NCBI RefSeq assembly: GCF_042427745.1
Contig: NZ_JBHMFA010000006.1
Direction: 5' to 3' (one strand)
DNA length: 64,000 bases
Source of the DNA: Algibacter miyuki
GTDB lineage: Bacteria; Bacteroidota; Bacteroidia; Flavobacteriales; Flavobacteriaceae
Shown here: positions 45,981 to 54,768 of the stretch, piece after piece
How positions within the stretch are numbered: position 1 is the stretch's first letter
Layout of the letters: the number at the start of each line of letters is the position of its first letter
Notes under the pieces: generated by a model
What the model saw: only the letters and a program-made list of their open reading frames with translations
Database searches by the model: none
What the model was told of the DNA's origin: nothing
Translations under genes and position numbers: made by a program

Positions 45981-47357
45981 ATGAGTAAATACGATATTAT
46001 TGTTCTTGGAAGTGGCCCAGGTGGTTATGTTACAGCTATTAGAGCATCGCAATTAGGTTTTAAAACTGCTATTGTTGAAAAAGAGAGTCTTGGTGGAGTT
46101 TGTTTAAACTGGGGTTGTATCCCTACCAAAGCCTTACTGAAATCCGCTCAAGTTTTTGAATATCTAAAACATGCTGAAGATTACGGTTTAAAAGTAACCG
46201 ATGCAGAACACGATTTTGATGCGGTTGTAAAACGTAGCCGTAACGTTGCAGATGGTATGAGTAAAGGTGTTCAGTTTTTACTAAAGAAAAATAAAGTAGA
46301 TGTAATTAATGGTTTTGGAAAACTTAAACCAGGTAAAAAAATAGATGTTGATGGCACTGAATATAGCGCCGACAATATTATTATAGCTACTGGTGCTCGC
46401 TCTCGTGAGTTACCAAACTTGCCACAAGATGGTGAAAAAGTAATTGGATACAGACAAGCCTTAACGCTAAAGAAACAACCTAAGAAAATGATTGTGGTTG
46501 GTTCTGGAGCTATTGGTGTTGAGTTCGCATACTTTTACAACTCTATGGGAACTGATGTAACTATTGTAGAATATTTACCAAAAATTGTACCTGTTGAGGA
46601 TGAAGACGTATCTAAATTAGTAGAGCGTTCTTTTACAAAATCAGGTATTAAAGTAATGACTTCTGCTGAAGTAACTACAGTTGATACATCTGGAGAAGGT
46701 GTAAAAGCCACAGTTAAAACAAGTAAAGGCGAAGAAATTCTTGAAGCTGATATTATTTTAAGTGCCGTTGGTATTAAAACAAACATTGAAAACATTGGAT
46801 TAGAAGATGTTGGAATTGTTGTTGATAGAGATAAAGTAATCGTTAACGATTTTTACCAAACTAATATTCCTGGATATTTCGCCATTGGAGATATTACTCC
46901 TGGACCTGCTTTAGCGCACGTTGCTTCTGCTGAAGGTATCCTTTGTGTAGAAAAATTAGCTGGACAACATGTTGAAGCTTTAGACTACGGAAACATTCCT
47001 GGTTGTACTTATTGTACTCCTGAGATTGCATCGGTTGGTATCACTGAAAAGCAAGCTAAAGAACAAGGTTTAGATGTAAAGATTGGTAAATTTCCTTTCT
47101 CTGCTTCTGGAAAAGCTAGTGCTGGAGGAAACACAGAAGGTTTTGTAAAGGTAATTTTCGATGCTAAATATGGCGAATGGTTAGGTTGCCATATGGTTGG
47201 AGCCGGTGTTACTGATATGATTGCCGAAGCTGTTTTAGGTAGAAAACTTGAAACTACAGGTCATGAAGTTTTAAAAACTATCCACCCACACCCTACAATG
47301 AGTGAAGCCGTTATGGAAGCTGTTGCAGCTGCTTATGACGAAGTAATACATATATAA
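45981..47357 (+). CDS. lpd: Dihydrolipoyl dehydrogenase (E3)
   Basis: The E3 subunit shared by 2-oxoacid dehydrogenase complexes and the glycine cleavage system. The 458-residue product has FAD motif IIVLGSGPGGYVTAIRA, redox disulfide Cys41/Cys46 (GGVCLNWGCIPTKALLK), NAD motif IVVGSGAIGVEFAYFY, and the C-terminal His-Glu pair in HPHPTMSEAVMEA. No E1 or E2 genes lie beside it. A strong terminator follows. Confidence 0.95.
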   Translation: MSKYDIIVLGSGPGGYVTAIRASQLGFKTAIVEKESLGGVCLNWGCIPTKALLKSAQVFEYLKHAEDYGLKVTDAEHDFDAVVKRSRNVADGMSKGVQFLLKKNKVDVINGFGKLKPGKKIDVDGTEYSADNIIIATGARSRELPNLPQDGEKVIGYRQALTLKKQPKKMIVVGSGAIGVEFAYFYNSMGTDVTIVEYLPKIVPVEDEDVSKLVERSFTKSGIKVMTSAEVTTVDTSGEGVKATVKTSKGEEILEADIILSAVGIKTNIENIGLEDVGIVVDRDKVIVNDFYQTNIPGYFAIGDITPGPALAHVASAEGILCVEKLAGQHVEALDYGNIPGCTYCTPEIASVGITEKQAKEQGLDVKIGKFPFSASGKASAGGNTEGFVKVIFDAKYGEWLGCHMVGAGVTDMIAEAVLGRKLETTGHEVLKTIHPHPTMSEAVMEAVAAAYDEVIHI

Positions 47358-47375
47358 CTTAAAACGTTAGAAAGT

Positions 47376-47413
47376 AAAAAATGCGATTCAAAATCTACTG
47401 AATCGCATTTTTT
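47376..47413 (+). terminator. Terminator after lpd
   Basis: AAAAAATGCGATTCA pairs with TGAATCGCATTTTTT around an 8-nt loop, followed by more T residues. Confidence 0.9.
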
Positions 47414-47447
47414 TTATCTTGATCGGTACTTTATATTTAATTGAATT

Positions 47448-48515
47448 ATGTTAGCTAAACAACGCTTTTATGTTTTAGATGCTTTTAGAGGTTTATCTGC
47501 TATATTTGTTTTCTTATACCATATGCCTCGCCATAGTTTTCTAACCAATAATTCGTTTATTGCTAATTCAGGATATTTTGTAGATTTATTTTTTGTCCTA
47601 AGCGGTTTTGTTATTTATCATAACTATCATGATAAAAACTTCCATATTAGAAATTTTATTAAAAGACGGTTTAATAGATTATTACCGCTTCATATTTATA
47701 CCCTTTTAATACTGGTTCTTCTTGAAACTTTAAAACTATTTGCGCAGCCTTATTTACCTTTTAATGATATAGCATTTTCACAAAATAATTTAGCTACATT
47801 TTTACCGCAACTATTTTTATTAAATGCTACCCCTTTTTTTACAGGGTTCCAATGGAATGGACAAAACTGGTCTATAAGTGCTGAAATTATTTCATATATG
47901 CTATTTGCCTTTTCGTCCTATTTTTGGCTTAAAAACAAAAAAAATATTATTCTAATTTCTTCCTTACTCGTTGTTTTTGGCTATCTTTTTTTTAATTTCA
48001 ATTTTGATACGTTTGATTTAACAATCGATTTTAATTATAGTTTTATTAGAGGTTTTAGCGGTTTTTTCATAGGAGTCTTAACCTATTTATCAAGACCATA
48101 TTTTCTTAAAGCATTAAAAAACGTATCTACAACGGTTAAACATGTATTAGAATTACTCGCCATATTCCTTACAGTACTATTTATAATTAATTTTAACCCA
48201 AACCAATATTACTTTTTACATCTATCCTTTTGTCTTTTAATTCTATTATTTTCTTTTGAAATAGGTTTTATCTCAACATTTTTAAAACTAAGTCTTTTTC
48301 AGAAAATAGGTTTATGGTCGTATTCCATTTATTTAAACCATATTTTAATAATTAGAATTTACTCCCTTTTCTTAGAAAAAGTGTTCAAAATAGAAGGGCA
48401 ATGGTTTTTATTTTTTGAAGTTTTTACTTTGGTATCACTTTGCATTTACTCATACTATACTTACACTTACATTGAAAAAATATTTTTTAAACGTAAAGTA
48501 AAAAGCTTACTCTAG
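47448..48515 (+). CDS. Acyltransferase family 3 membrane protein
   Basis: A 355-residue integral membrane O-acyltransferase with about ten transmembrane helices. The family motif LDAFRGLSAIFVFLYHMPRHS carries the catalytic His, followed by FFVLSGFVIYHNYH and the charged FIKRRFNRLLPLH. Such enzymes acetylate cell-surface sugars; the acceptor here is unknown. It is very AT-rich compared with lpd just upstream. It converges on the beta-barrel gene with an 11-nt gap. Confidence 0.88.
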   Translation: MLAKQRFYVLDAFRGLSAIFVFLYHMPRHSFLTNNSFIANSGYFVDLFFVLSGFVIYHNYHDKNFHIRNFIKRRFNRLLPLHIYTLLILVLLETLKLFAQPYLPFNDIAFSQNNLATFLPQLFLLNATPFFTGFQWNGQNWSISAEIISYMLFAFSSYFWLKNKKNIILISSLLVVFGYLFFNFNFDTFDLTIDFNYSFIRGFSGFFIGVLTYLSRPYFLKALKNVSTTVKHVLELLAIFLTVLFIINFNPNQYYFLHLSFCLLILLFSFEIGFISTFLKLSLFQKIGLWSYSIYLNHILIIRIYSLFLEKVFKIEGQWFLFFEVFTLVSLCIYSYYTYTYIEKIFFKRKVKSLL

Positions 48516-48526
48516 ACTAATAGAGT

Positions 48527-49021
48527 TTAGAATTTATATTTAGCTCCTAGCTTAAATAAAGCATCATTTCGTAAAGGTGCGTTGGTCTTAAATGAGTTTC
48601 CTTCGCCGACATTATAATCAAACCGAGCTTCCATTAAAAACGATTCATTCACATCGTACTGCACACCGAAAGTCCCAAATAACGATACATCTTCAATTCT
48701 TCCATCAATAGAAAACATTTTGACTTTTGGCCCTAACAACACACTAAAATTTTGATCCAATTTATATTTAGCCAAAAATGGAATATTTCTTATAGTATAC
48801 GTAGTTCCAAAACCTCCGACGTTTCTAATGTTGTTTTCAACTCTAAAAGCCCAATCTGTATTAATATAATATTCTGAATAATAGTTTCCGAATGGTAGGA
48901 CTTCACCCGTAATATTGACATTATCACCAGTACCAAAAGTTTTGGTTTTCTGATCGTCTTGAGCATGTAAAGCGCATAAACCTTGTTGAATAATGCATAA
49001 AAAAAGTAATATTTGCTTCAT
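48527..49021 (-). CDS. Small outer-membrane beta-barrel protein
   Basis: A 164-residue protein with a signal peptide (MKQILLFLCIIQQGLCALHA) and alternating amphipathic strands ending in an aromatic-terminated strand (LFKLGAKYKF), the mark of outer-membrane barrels. It resembles the OmpX/OmpA-barrel type of about 8 strands. Function is unknown. It is convergent with the acyltransferase gene. Confidence 0.75.
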   Translation of the reverse strand: MKQILLFLCIIQQGLCALHAQDDQKTKTFGTGDNVNITGEVLPFGNYYSEYYINTDWAFRVENNIRNVGGFGTTYTIRNIPFLAKYKLDQNFSVLLGPKVKMFSIDGRIEDVSLFGTFGVQYDVNESFLMEARFDYNVGEGNSFKTNAPLRNDALFKLGAKYKF

Positions 49022-49144
49022 AATTAATAGATTTCAAAAATTATACAAACAAACTTAATCACAGCTCTCGTTAATGTTTCCCAAAGATTTTATAATATCA
49101 TCTTAAAATAATTAGGATGACGGATTTCAAATAAATCTCTTAAA

Positions 49145-49561
49145 CTATAAAAAACTCTGAATAGCCAACTCATAGCTCTGCATGCCAAAACCAAGAATAA
49201 CACCTTTTGCATGCGCTGAAAGATAAGATTGATGACGAAACTCCTCACGCCCAAATGTATTCGAAATATGCACTTCTACAACAGGGGTTTCAATGCCTTT
49301 AATAGCATCGCCAATACCAATAGAAGTATGTGTATATGCACCTGCGTTTAAAATTACACCATCAAAACTAAAACCAACCTCGTGCAATTTATCAATAAGT
49401 TCTCCTTCTATGTTAGATTGAAAATACTCTAAAACAATACCTGGATATTTTGCTTTTACAGACTCAAAATACTCCGTAAAGGTTAAACTTCCGTAGATTG
49501 ATGGTTCTCTTCTTCCTAATAAATTAAGGTTCGGGCCGTTTATGATGATTAGTTTTTTCAT
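49145..49561 (-). CDS. aroQ: 3-dehydroquinate dehydratase, type II
   Basis: Third step of the shikimate pathway. The 138-residue product has the type II signature IINGPNLNLLGRREPSIYG, QSNIEGELIDKLHE, LNAGAYTHTSIGIGDAI and EVHISNTFGREEFRHQSY with its catalytic His and Arg residues. Length is typical. It is divergent from xerD across 183 nt. Confidence 0.96.
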   Translation of the reverse strand: MKKLIIINGPNLNLLGRREPSIYGSLTFTEYFESVKAKYPGIVLEYFQSNIEGELIDKLHEVGFSFDGVILNAGAYTHTSIGIGDAIKGIETPVVEVHISNTFGREEFRHQSYLSAHAKGVILGFGMQSYELAIQSFL

Positions 49562-49744
49562 ACTGTAAATATATTTAAATTTTAGGTATAAAAAACCAAA
49601 GCCATTAAACTTAGGTTATAAATATTTAAAAATAAACCGCTAAATAACCTTAATCCCAAAGACTCGAACGTCTAAAATTGTTAAAGTTTTTGCAATAATA
49701 AAAAACCATCAAATTTCTACCATCAATTATGTATTTTTACCTTA

Positions 49745-50641
49745 ATGAAATGGGAAAATGCACTTAAAGACTATCAACTCTATTTAAAAATAGAACGCGG
49801 TTTATCTAAAAATTCTATAGATAATTACGCCTTAGATGTGAAAAAGTTAATGCGCTTTTTAGAAGACGCTTCAATTACCATATCCCCTATTACGATTACT
49901 GCTGAAACGGTTCAGCAATTTATTTATACTGCAGCCAAACAAATTAATCCACGTTCTCAATCACGATTAATATCTGGACTCAGAAGTTTTTTCAACTATT
50001 TAGTTTTTGAAGATTACAGAGAAGACAATCCTTTAGAACTTATTGAAGCTCCCAAAATAGGCCAAAAACTTCCTGACACCTTATCGGAAGAAGAAATAGA
50101 CCTACTGATACAAGCTATCGACTTAAGCAAACCTGAAGGAGAACGCAATAGAGCCATGCTAGAAACGTTATATGGTTGCGGTTTACGCGTTAGCGAATTG
50201 ATAAACTTAAAACTATCGGATTTGTTTTTTGAGGAAGGTTTTATTAAAGTAACTGGTAAAGGCGACAAACAACGCTTTGTACCTATTATAGACCTCACCA
50301 AAAAATACATCAACATATATAGAACACAAATTAGAAACCACATGAATATTCAGGCGGGGTTTGATGATACTTTGTTTTTAAACCGACGGGGAAAACAATT
50401 AACACGTGCCATGATTTTTACTATTATAAAACAATTGGCCGTTAAAATTGATCTAAAAAAAAGTATATCACCACATACATTTCGGCATTCGTTTGCCACA
50501 CATTTGTTAAAAAACAATGCAGATTTAAGATCGATTCAGCTCATGCTTGGTCATGAAAGCATTACTACAACAGAAATATATGTGCATTTAGATAAAAGTC
50601 ATTTAACCAAAATTGTAGAACAATTTCATCCTAGAAAATGA
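49745..50641 (+). CDS. xerD: Tyrosine recombinase XerD
   Basis: Resolves chromosome dimers at dif with a partner recombinase. The 298-residue product has an N-terminal SAM-like core-binding domain (about 5-90) and the catalytic domain with Arg in LYGCGLRVSELINL, Lys in VTGKGDKQRFVPI, HTFRHSFATHLL (His and Arg), LGHESITTTEIY (His) and the nucleophilic Tyr in EIYVHLDK. All catalytic residues are present. XerD rather than XerC is chosen by general resemblance; no dif site was found here. Confidence 0.9.
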   Translation: MKWENALKDYQLYLKIERGLSKNSIDNYALDVKKLMRFLEDASITISPITITAETVQQFIYTAAKQINPRSQSRLISGLRSFFNYLVFEDYREDNPLELIEAPKIGQKLPDTLSEEEIDLLIQAIDLSKPEGERNRAMLETLYGCGLRVSELINLKLSDLFFEEGFIKVTGKGDKQRFVPIIDLTKKYINIYRTQIRNHMNIQAGFDDTLFLNRRGKQLTRAMIFTIIKQLAVKIDLKKSISPHTFRHSFATHLLKNNADLRSIQLMLGHESITTTEIYVHLDKSHLTKIVEQFHPRK

Positions 50642-50725
50642 AATGTGACTTCTTATTATATTTAGTGTCAAAACAGTATCCCTCAAATTTATTTTAACCT
50701 AATCCCTCCCTAATGACCAATTATC

Positions 50726-51892
50726 ATGAGTATATTCTCACAGATACAACAATTGTTTGTATCAAAGAAAGATGTAAAAAATTTAGATGCACTAAAATGG
50801 CAATTCGCTGTAAAAAACAGTAAAATAGGCGTTTGGGATTGGGATGCAAAAACCAATAACGTCTTCTATTCCGATGAATCAAAAGAAATTCTAGGTTATG
50901 AAAGCCATGAAATAAAAGATCATGCGGAAGAATGGAATAAACGTGTACATCCTGAAGATAGAGACACCTATTATAGCGATTTCCAAAAGCACCTTGCTGG
51001 CGAAAAAGACAGCTACGAAAACGAACACCGTGTGCTTTGTAAAGACGGTACTTATAAGTGGATTTTAGATTCTGGTAAAGTCGTTAGTAAAGACAAAAAC
51101 GGAAAACCTTTACGCGTTATTGGCACTCATGTCGATATTACCCAACGAAAAAGAGATGAAATACTTTTAAGTGAAAATTTTAAAGTTATTACGAAGCAAA
51201 ATAAAAGATTTTACAATTTTACACATATTATCTCTCATAATTTAAAAACGCATATTGATAATTTCGAAAACATTTTAGAGTTTTATGACGCGGCAGAATC
51301 TGAAAATGAAAAGGAACAAATGTTTGAATATTTAAGAAACATTTCTTCAACACTAACCGATTCTATGACGGACTTAACTGAAGTTATTAATATAAACAGT
51401 GAACAAGGTAATATAAATGATGACATTAACTTAAACCACATTATAAACAACATTTTACGCCATCTTAAAATAGATATTGATAGTAGCCAGGCCAATATTT
51501 ACACAAGTATCCCTAGTGATTTATTTATAAAAGGAAATTCCGCGTATTTAGAGAGTATTTTCCATAACCTCATATCAAATGCTATAAAATATAGAGATGC
51601 CACTAAGCCTTCTGAAATTAACATTAAAGCTATTAAAACCAAAAACGGCTTAGATATAACTATAGCAGATAATGGTATTGGCATTGATTTAGATAAATAT
51701 GAAGGTGAAATTTTCGGGATGTACAAAACATTCCATAAAAGCCAACGTAAAGACTCGAAAGGTATCGGCCTTTATCTAACAAAATTACAAGTTGAAGATT
51801 TAGGAGGCGAAATTACTGTTGAAAGTACAATAAATGAAGGCACGGAATTTAAATTATCGTTTCCAAAAGACAAAGCATTTATCAAGAATTAA
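50726..51892 (+). CDS. PAS-domain sensor histidine kinase
   Basis: A 388-residue soluble kinase. A PAS/PAC domain (about 25-140) contains VWDWDAKTNNVFYSDESKEI and ends with VIGTHVDITQRKRDE. The H-box is FTHIISHNLKTHIDNF, the flavobacterial ISHNL form. The HATPase has N-box FHNLISNAIKYRD, G1 IADNGIGID, and G2 RKDSKGIGLYLTK. No membrane segment is present, and no response regulator gene is adjacent, so the partner is unknown. A bidirectional terminator follows. Confidence 0.9.
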   Translation: MSIFSQIQQLFVSKKDVKNLDALKWQFAVKNSKIGVWDWDAKTNNVFYSDESKEILGYESHEIKDHAEEWNKRVHPEDRDTYYSDFQKHLAGEKDSYENEHRVLCKDGTYKWILDSGKVVSKDKNGKPLRVIGTHVDITQRKRDEILLSENFKVITKQNKRFYNFTHIISHNLKTHIDNFENILEFYDAAESENEKEQMFEYLRNISSTLTDSMTDLTEVININSEQGNINDDINLNHIINNILRHLKIDIDSSQANIYTSIPSDLFIKGNSAYLESIFHNLISNAIKYRDATKPSEINIKAIKTKNGLDITIADNGIGIDLDKYEGEIFGMYKTFHKSQRKDSKGIGLYLTKLQVEDLGGEITVESTINEGTEFKLSFPKDKAFIKN

Positions 51893-51921
51893 AATGCCCG
51901 ATATATTTATATATTAGACAT

Positions 51922-51959
51922 AAAAAAAAGCTTTCCTTAATTTAAGGAAAGCTTTTTTT
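51922..51959. terminator. Bidirectional terminator
   Basis: AAAAAAAAGCTTTCCTTAA pairs with TTAAGGAAAGCTTTTTTT almost without a loop. It sits between the convergent kinase and rny genes. Confidence 0.9.
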
Positions 51960-51977
51960 ATATAATTACTTTATAAA

Positions 51978-53552
51978 TTACTTGGCTATATTAACAGCAC
52001 GTGTTTCTCTAATTACCGTTACTTTCACCTGCCCAGGATAAGTCATATCCGTTTGTATTTTTTGTGAAATACTGAATGATAAATCAGCTGCATTTTGATC
52101 GTTTACTTTTTCACTTTCAACAATAACACGCAGTTCTCTACCAGCTTGAATAGCATAAGCTTTCTTAACACCGCTAAATCCAAATGCAATTTCTTCTAAA
52201 TCTTTTAAACGTTGAATATAACTGTCTAAAACTTGACGACGTGCGCCTGGTCTTGCTCCCGAAATAGCATCACAAACCTGAACAATAGGTGCTAATAACG
52301 ATTTCATTTCTATTTCGTCGTGGTGCGCTCCAATAGCGTTTATTACATCATCTTTCTCTCCATATTTCTCAGCCCATTGCATTCCTAAAATCGCGTGTGG
52401 CGTTTCCATATCTGTTTCTGCATCTGGCACCTTTCCAATATCGTGTAATAATCCTGCACGTTTTGCTAATTTAGGATTTAAACCTAATTCTGCTGCCATA
52501 ACACCACAAAGCTTAGCTACTTCACGTGAGTGCTGCAGTAAATTTTGTCCGTAAGACGAACGATATTTCATTCTACCTACCATTTTAATAAGTTCTGGAT
52601 GTAGGTTATGAATTCCTAAGTCGATTACTGTACGTTTACCAACTTCAATAATTTCTTGCTCAATTTGTTTTTGAGTTTTCTTTACAATTTCCTCAATACG
52701 CGCTGGGTGAATTCTCCCATCGGTTACTAATTTGTGTAATGATAAACGTGCAATTTCACGTCTTACAGAATCAAAACAAGATAAGATAATAGCTTCCGGT
52801 GTATCATCAACAATAATCTCAACCCCTGTTGCAGCTTCAATAGCACGAATATTTCGACCTTCACGTCCAATAATACGTCCTTTAACATCATCCGATTCAA
52901 TATTAAAAACAGATACACAGTTATCAACCGCTTCCTCTGTTCCTATACGTTGTATGGTGTTAATTATAATTTTCTTAGCATCCTGTTCTGCGGTAAGTTT
53001 TGCTTCTTCTAAAGAGCTCTGAATAAATGCCATAGCATCATTTTTAGCTTCCCCTTTTAAAGATTCAACCAATTGCTCTTTAGCTTCTTCTGCCGAAAGG
53101 CTAGAAATCACTTCTAGTTGTTGCACTTGGCTTCTATGTAATCTTTCAACCTCTTCTTGTTTTGCTTCTAAAACATCCAATCTGTGGTTGTAATCTTTTA
53201 CTTTACGGTCTAAACTTTCGTTTCCTTTTTTACTTTTTGAAAGTTCGTTTGAAATTTGAGACTCCTTATCACGTGTGCGTTTTTCGGCTTCAGCCATTTT
53301 CTTGTCACGCGAAAGAATTACCTTTTCATGTTCGGCTTTAAGTTCTAAAAACTTTTCTTTAGCCTGAAGTATTTTATCTTTTTTAATGCTTTCGCCTTCT
53401 AAATTTGCTTGTTTAAGCAAAGAAGCCGCATGTTTCTTAGCGCCTTTTATAAGTTTTGAAGCGTTATTCTTTTCTAATGTTTTTGCTATGATAAAGCCTA
53501 TTGCAAGCCCTAAAATAACACCACCTACTGCAAATATAATTGAGTTATCCAT
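51978..53552 (-). CDS. rny: Ribonuclease Y
   Basis: A membrane-anchored endoribonuclease that initiates mRNA decay. The 524-residue product has an N-terminal membrane helix ([19 protein letters not shown]), a long coiled coil (about 25-190), a KH domain ([20 protein letters not shown]) and an HD domain with [13 protein letters not shown] and GLLHDIGKV. Length and order match Rny. It begins only about 26 nt past the 3' end of the 6S-like RNA, so some transcription may read through that RNA's terminator. Confidence 0.96.
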   Translation of the reverse strand: MDNSIIFAVGGVILGLAIGFIIAKTLEKNNASKLIKGAKKHAASLLKQANLEGESIKKDKILQAKEKFLELKAEHEKVILSRDKKMAEAEKRTRDKESQISNELSKSKKGNESLDRKVKDYNHRLDVLEAKQEEVERLHRSQVQQLEVISSLSAEEAKEQLVESLKGEAKNDAMAFIQSSLEEAKLTAEQDAKKIIINTIQRIGTEEAVDNCVSVFNIESDDVKGRIIGREGRNIRAIEAATGVEIIVDDTPEAIILSCFDSVRREIARLSLHKLVTDGRIHPARIEEIVKKTQKQIEQEIIEVGKRTVIDLGIHNLHPELIKMVGRMKYRSSYGQNLLQHSREVAKLCGVMAAELGLNPKLAKRAGLLHDIGKVPDAETDMETPHAILGMQWAEKYGEKDDVINAIGAHHDEIEMKSLLAPIVQVCDAISGARPGARRQVLDSYIQRLKDLEEIAFGFSGVKKAYAIQAGRELRVIVESEKVNDQNAADLSFSISQKIQTDMTYPGQVKVTVIRETRAVNIAK

Positions 53553-53577
53553 CGTTTAATTTAGTTCATTATTATAT

Positions 53578-53769
53578 ATAAAAAAGCCTACACCAGCATA
53601 AAGTTTTGTATAAACTCCTTAAAAACAAGTTTAGGGCTAACAAGCTGATCAAGGATCTGCTAGATGCTGAATAAATTCAGTAAATGCAGCCTGCTTTTAC
53701 AACTTAAACTCACCCTTTTTAAAGAATTAACGTTGAGTTTATCAAAAAAAATAACCAATGTAGGCAGTA
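53578..53769 (-). ncRNA. ssrS: Candidate 6S RNA
   Basis: A non-coding stretch between zapA and rny. On the minus strand the 5' end GCCTACATTGG pairs with the 3' end CTGGTGTAGGC (G-U pairs included), followed by seven T. Inside, TAAACTCA pairs with TGAGTTTA, TAAACT pairs with AGTTTA, and CTGAAT pairs with ATTCAG at the apex. This is a long rod closed by its own ends, about 190 nt, as in 6S RNA, which inhibits RNA polymerase. In proteobacteria 6S RNA also lies next to zapA. Ends are approximate by a few nt. Confidence 0.75.
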
Positions 53770-53804
53770 ACTTTTTAGTTTATTTTAAAGAACGAATTAA
53801 GAAA

Positions 53805-54092
53805 CTATATATAGGAATGTAATAAATTATTTAACGCATTGAGTTTTTCCTCAACATGCTCATTTACATTTGTATTGTCTATAGATTTCTGCTCTACTTG
53901 AGATGCAAATTGTAAAGCACACATGGCCAAAACATCTTGTTTATCTCGAACAGAATAACTTTGCTCAAATTTTTTAATCATTACTTCAATGTTTTTCGCA
54001 GCCTTACGAAGTCCTTCTTCCTGACTTGCGTCAATAGTTAAAGGATACACTCGGTTTGCTATAGATAGCTTTATTTTAAGCTTTTCAGACAT
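53805..54092 (-). CDS. zapA: Cell division protein ZapA
   Basis: Stabilises FtsZ filaments at midcell. The 95-residue product fits ZapA: KLKIKLSIANRVYPLTIDASQEEGLRKAAKNI is its beta-hairpin and helix region (here residues 4-35, split), followed by a C-terminal coiled coil (EQKSIDNTNVNEHVEEKLNA). It starts 15 nt after the coiled-coil gene and precedes the 6S-like RNA. Confidence 0.92.
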   Translation of the reverse strand: MSEKLKIKLSIANRVYPLTIDASQEEGLRKAAKNIEVMIKKFEQSYSVRDKQDVLAMCALQFASQVEQKSIDNTNVNEHVEEKLNALNNLLHSYI

Positions 54093-54107
54093 TGAATTTA
54101 ATTGGCT

Positions 54108-54398
54108 TTAACCAGATATTTGACCGATACAATGGTCAATTTCTCTAATTAATGCATTTATTTTAAGCTTAGTTTCTCTTTTATTATCGTCACCACCAAG
54201 CATTGAATTTGCCATTTTTAGAGCTTCGTACTTTTCTTCCCAACTTTCATTAATCGTTTTTTGGGTCTGAATTTCTTTCTTTGAAGCTTCTAATTCTTCA
54301 TGTAATTTCAAATTAGATTGCTTTAAAAGCTCTAGTTTACGTAATACCTTGCTAATTTTGTTTTCTAACGAATCTACAATATCTTCAATATTACTCAT
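54108..54398 (-). CDS. Small coiled-coil protein (ZapB-like)
   Basis: A 96-residue protein that is almost entirely heptad coiled coil (about 5-75; NKISKVLRKLELLKQSNLKL, then EELEASKKEIQTQK). It is the first gene of the zapA transcript and lies 15 nt from it. By position and structure it is probably a ZapB-type partner of ZapA, but the sequence itself is too simple for a firm family call. Confidence 0.7.
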   Translation of the reverse strand: MSNIEDIVDSLENKISKVLRKLELLKQSNLKLHEELEASKKEIQTQKTINESWEEKYEALKMANSMLGGDDNKRETKLKINALIREIDHCIGQISG

Positions 54399-54422
54399 TT
54401 ACAAAAATCAATACTTATCTCA

Positions 54423-54453
54423 CAAAGTTAACCAACCTGTTTATAATTTACAA
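54423..54453 (-). promoter_or_regulatory. Promoter of the zapB-like/zapA operon
   Basis: On the minus strand TTG (54451-54453) is followed after 20 nt by TAACTTTG (54423-54430), a perfect -7 box, 24 nt before the ATG at 54398. Confidence 0.65.
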
Positions 54454-54768
54454 TTGTTTTTCAATAAATTTTCAGATTAATACGTCTGGCTCTATTTTGG
54501 CACAATGGCTTCTATTCCGCAGGACCAAATAGCTCTTTACAAAAATGAATTCCTTTATAATAATCGCCACTACTCTAAATTAATGGATTCATCCTTTTTC
54601 ATTAACAATTTATCAATTTTAGAAACAACCTATCCACTTTTGATACTGAAATTTAAAATGCATCGTTTAAATTAAGGTTAAAGTAACCACGCTATTTAGG
54701 CTTGTTACTTTCTGTTTTTTCTTTGAGTTTTCATATCAAATTAATACTTTAGCGGTTACAACTATTTT
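54454..54768. other. Intergenic region, nothing further seen
   Basis: A 315-nt gap between the divergent zap operon promoter and the M23 peptidase gene. I see no reading frame, repeat or convincing RNA; a TACTTTAG close to 54750 could be a degenerate -7 box for the peptidase gene. Confidence 0.5.

Noticed and set aside
49745..50641. XerD as an integrase of a mobile element.
   Set aside because: It has the standard 298-residue XerD form with aroQ beside it, and no attachment-site repeats are seen.
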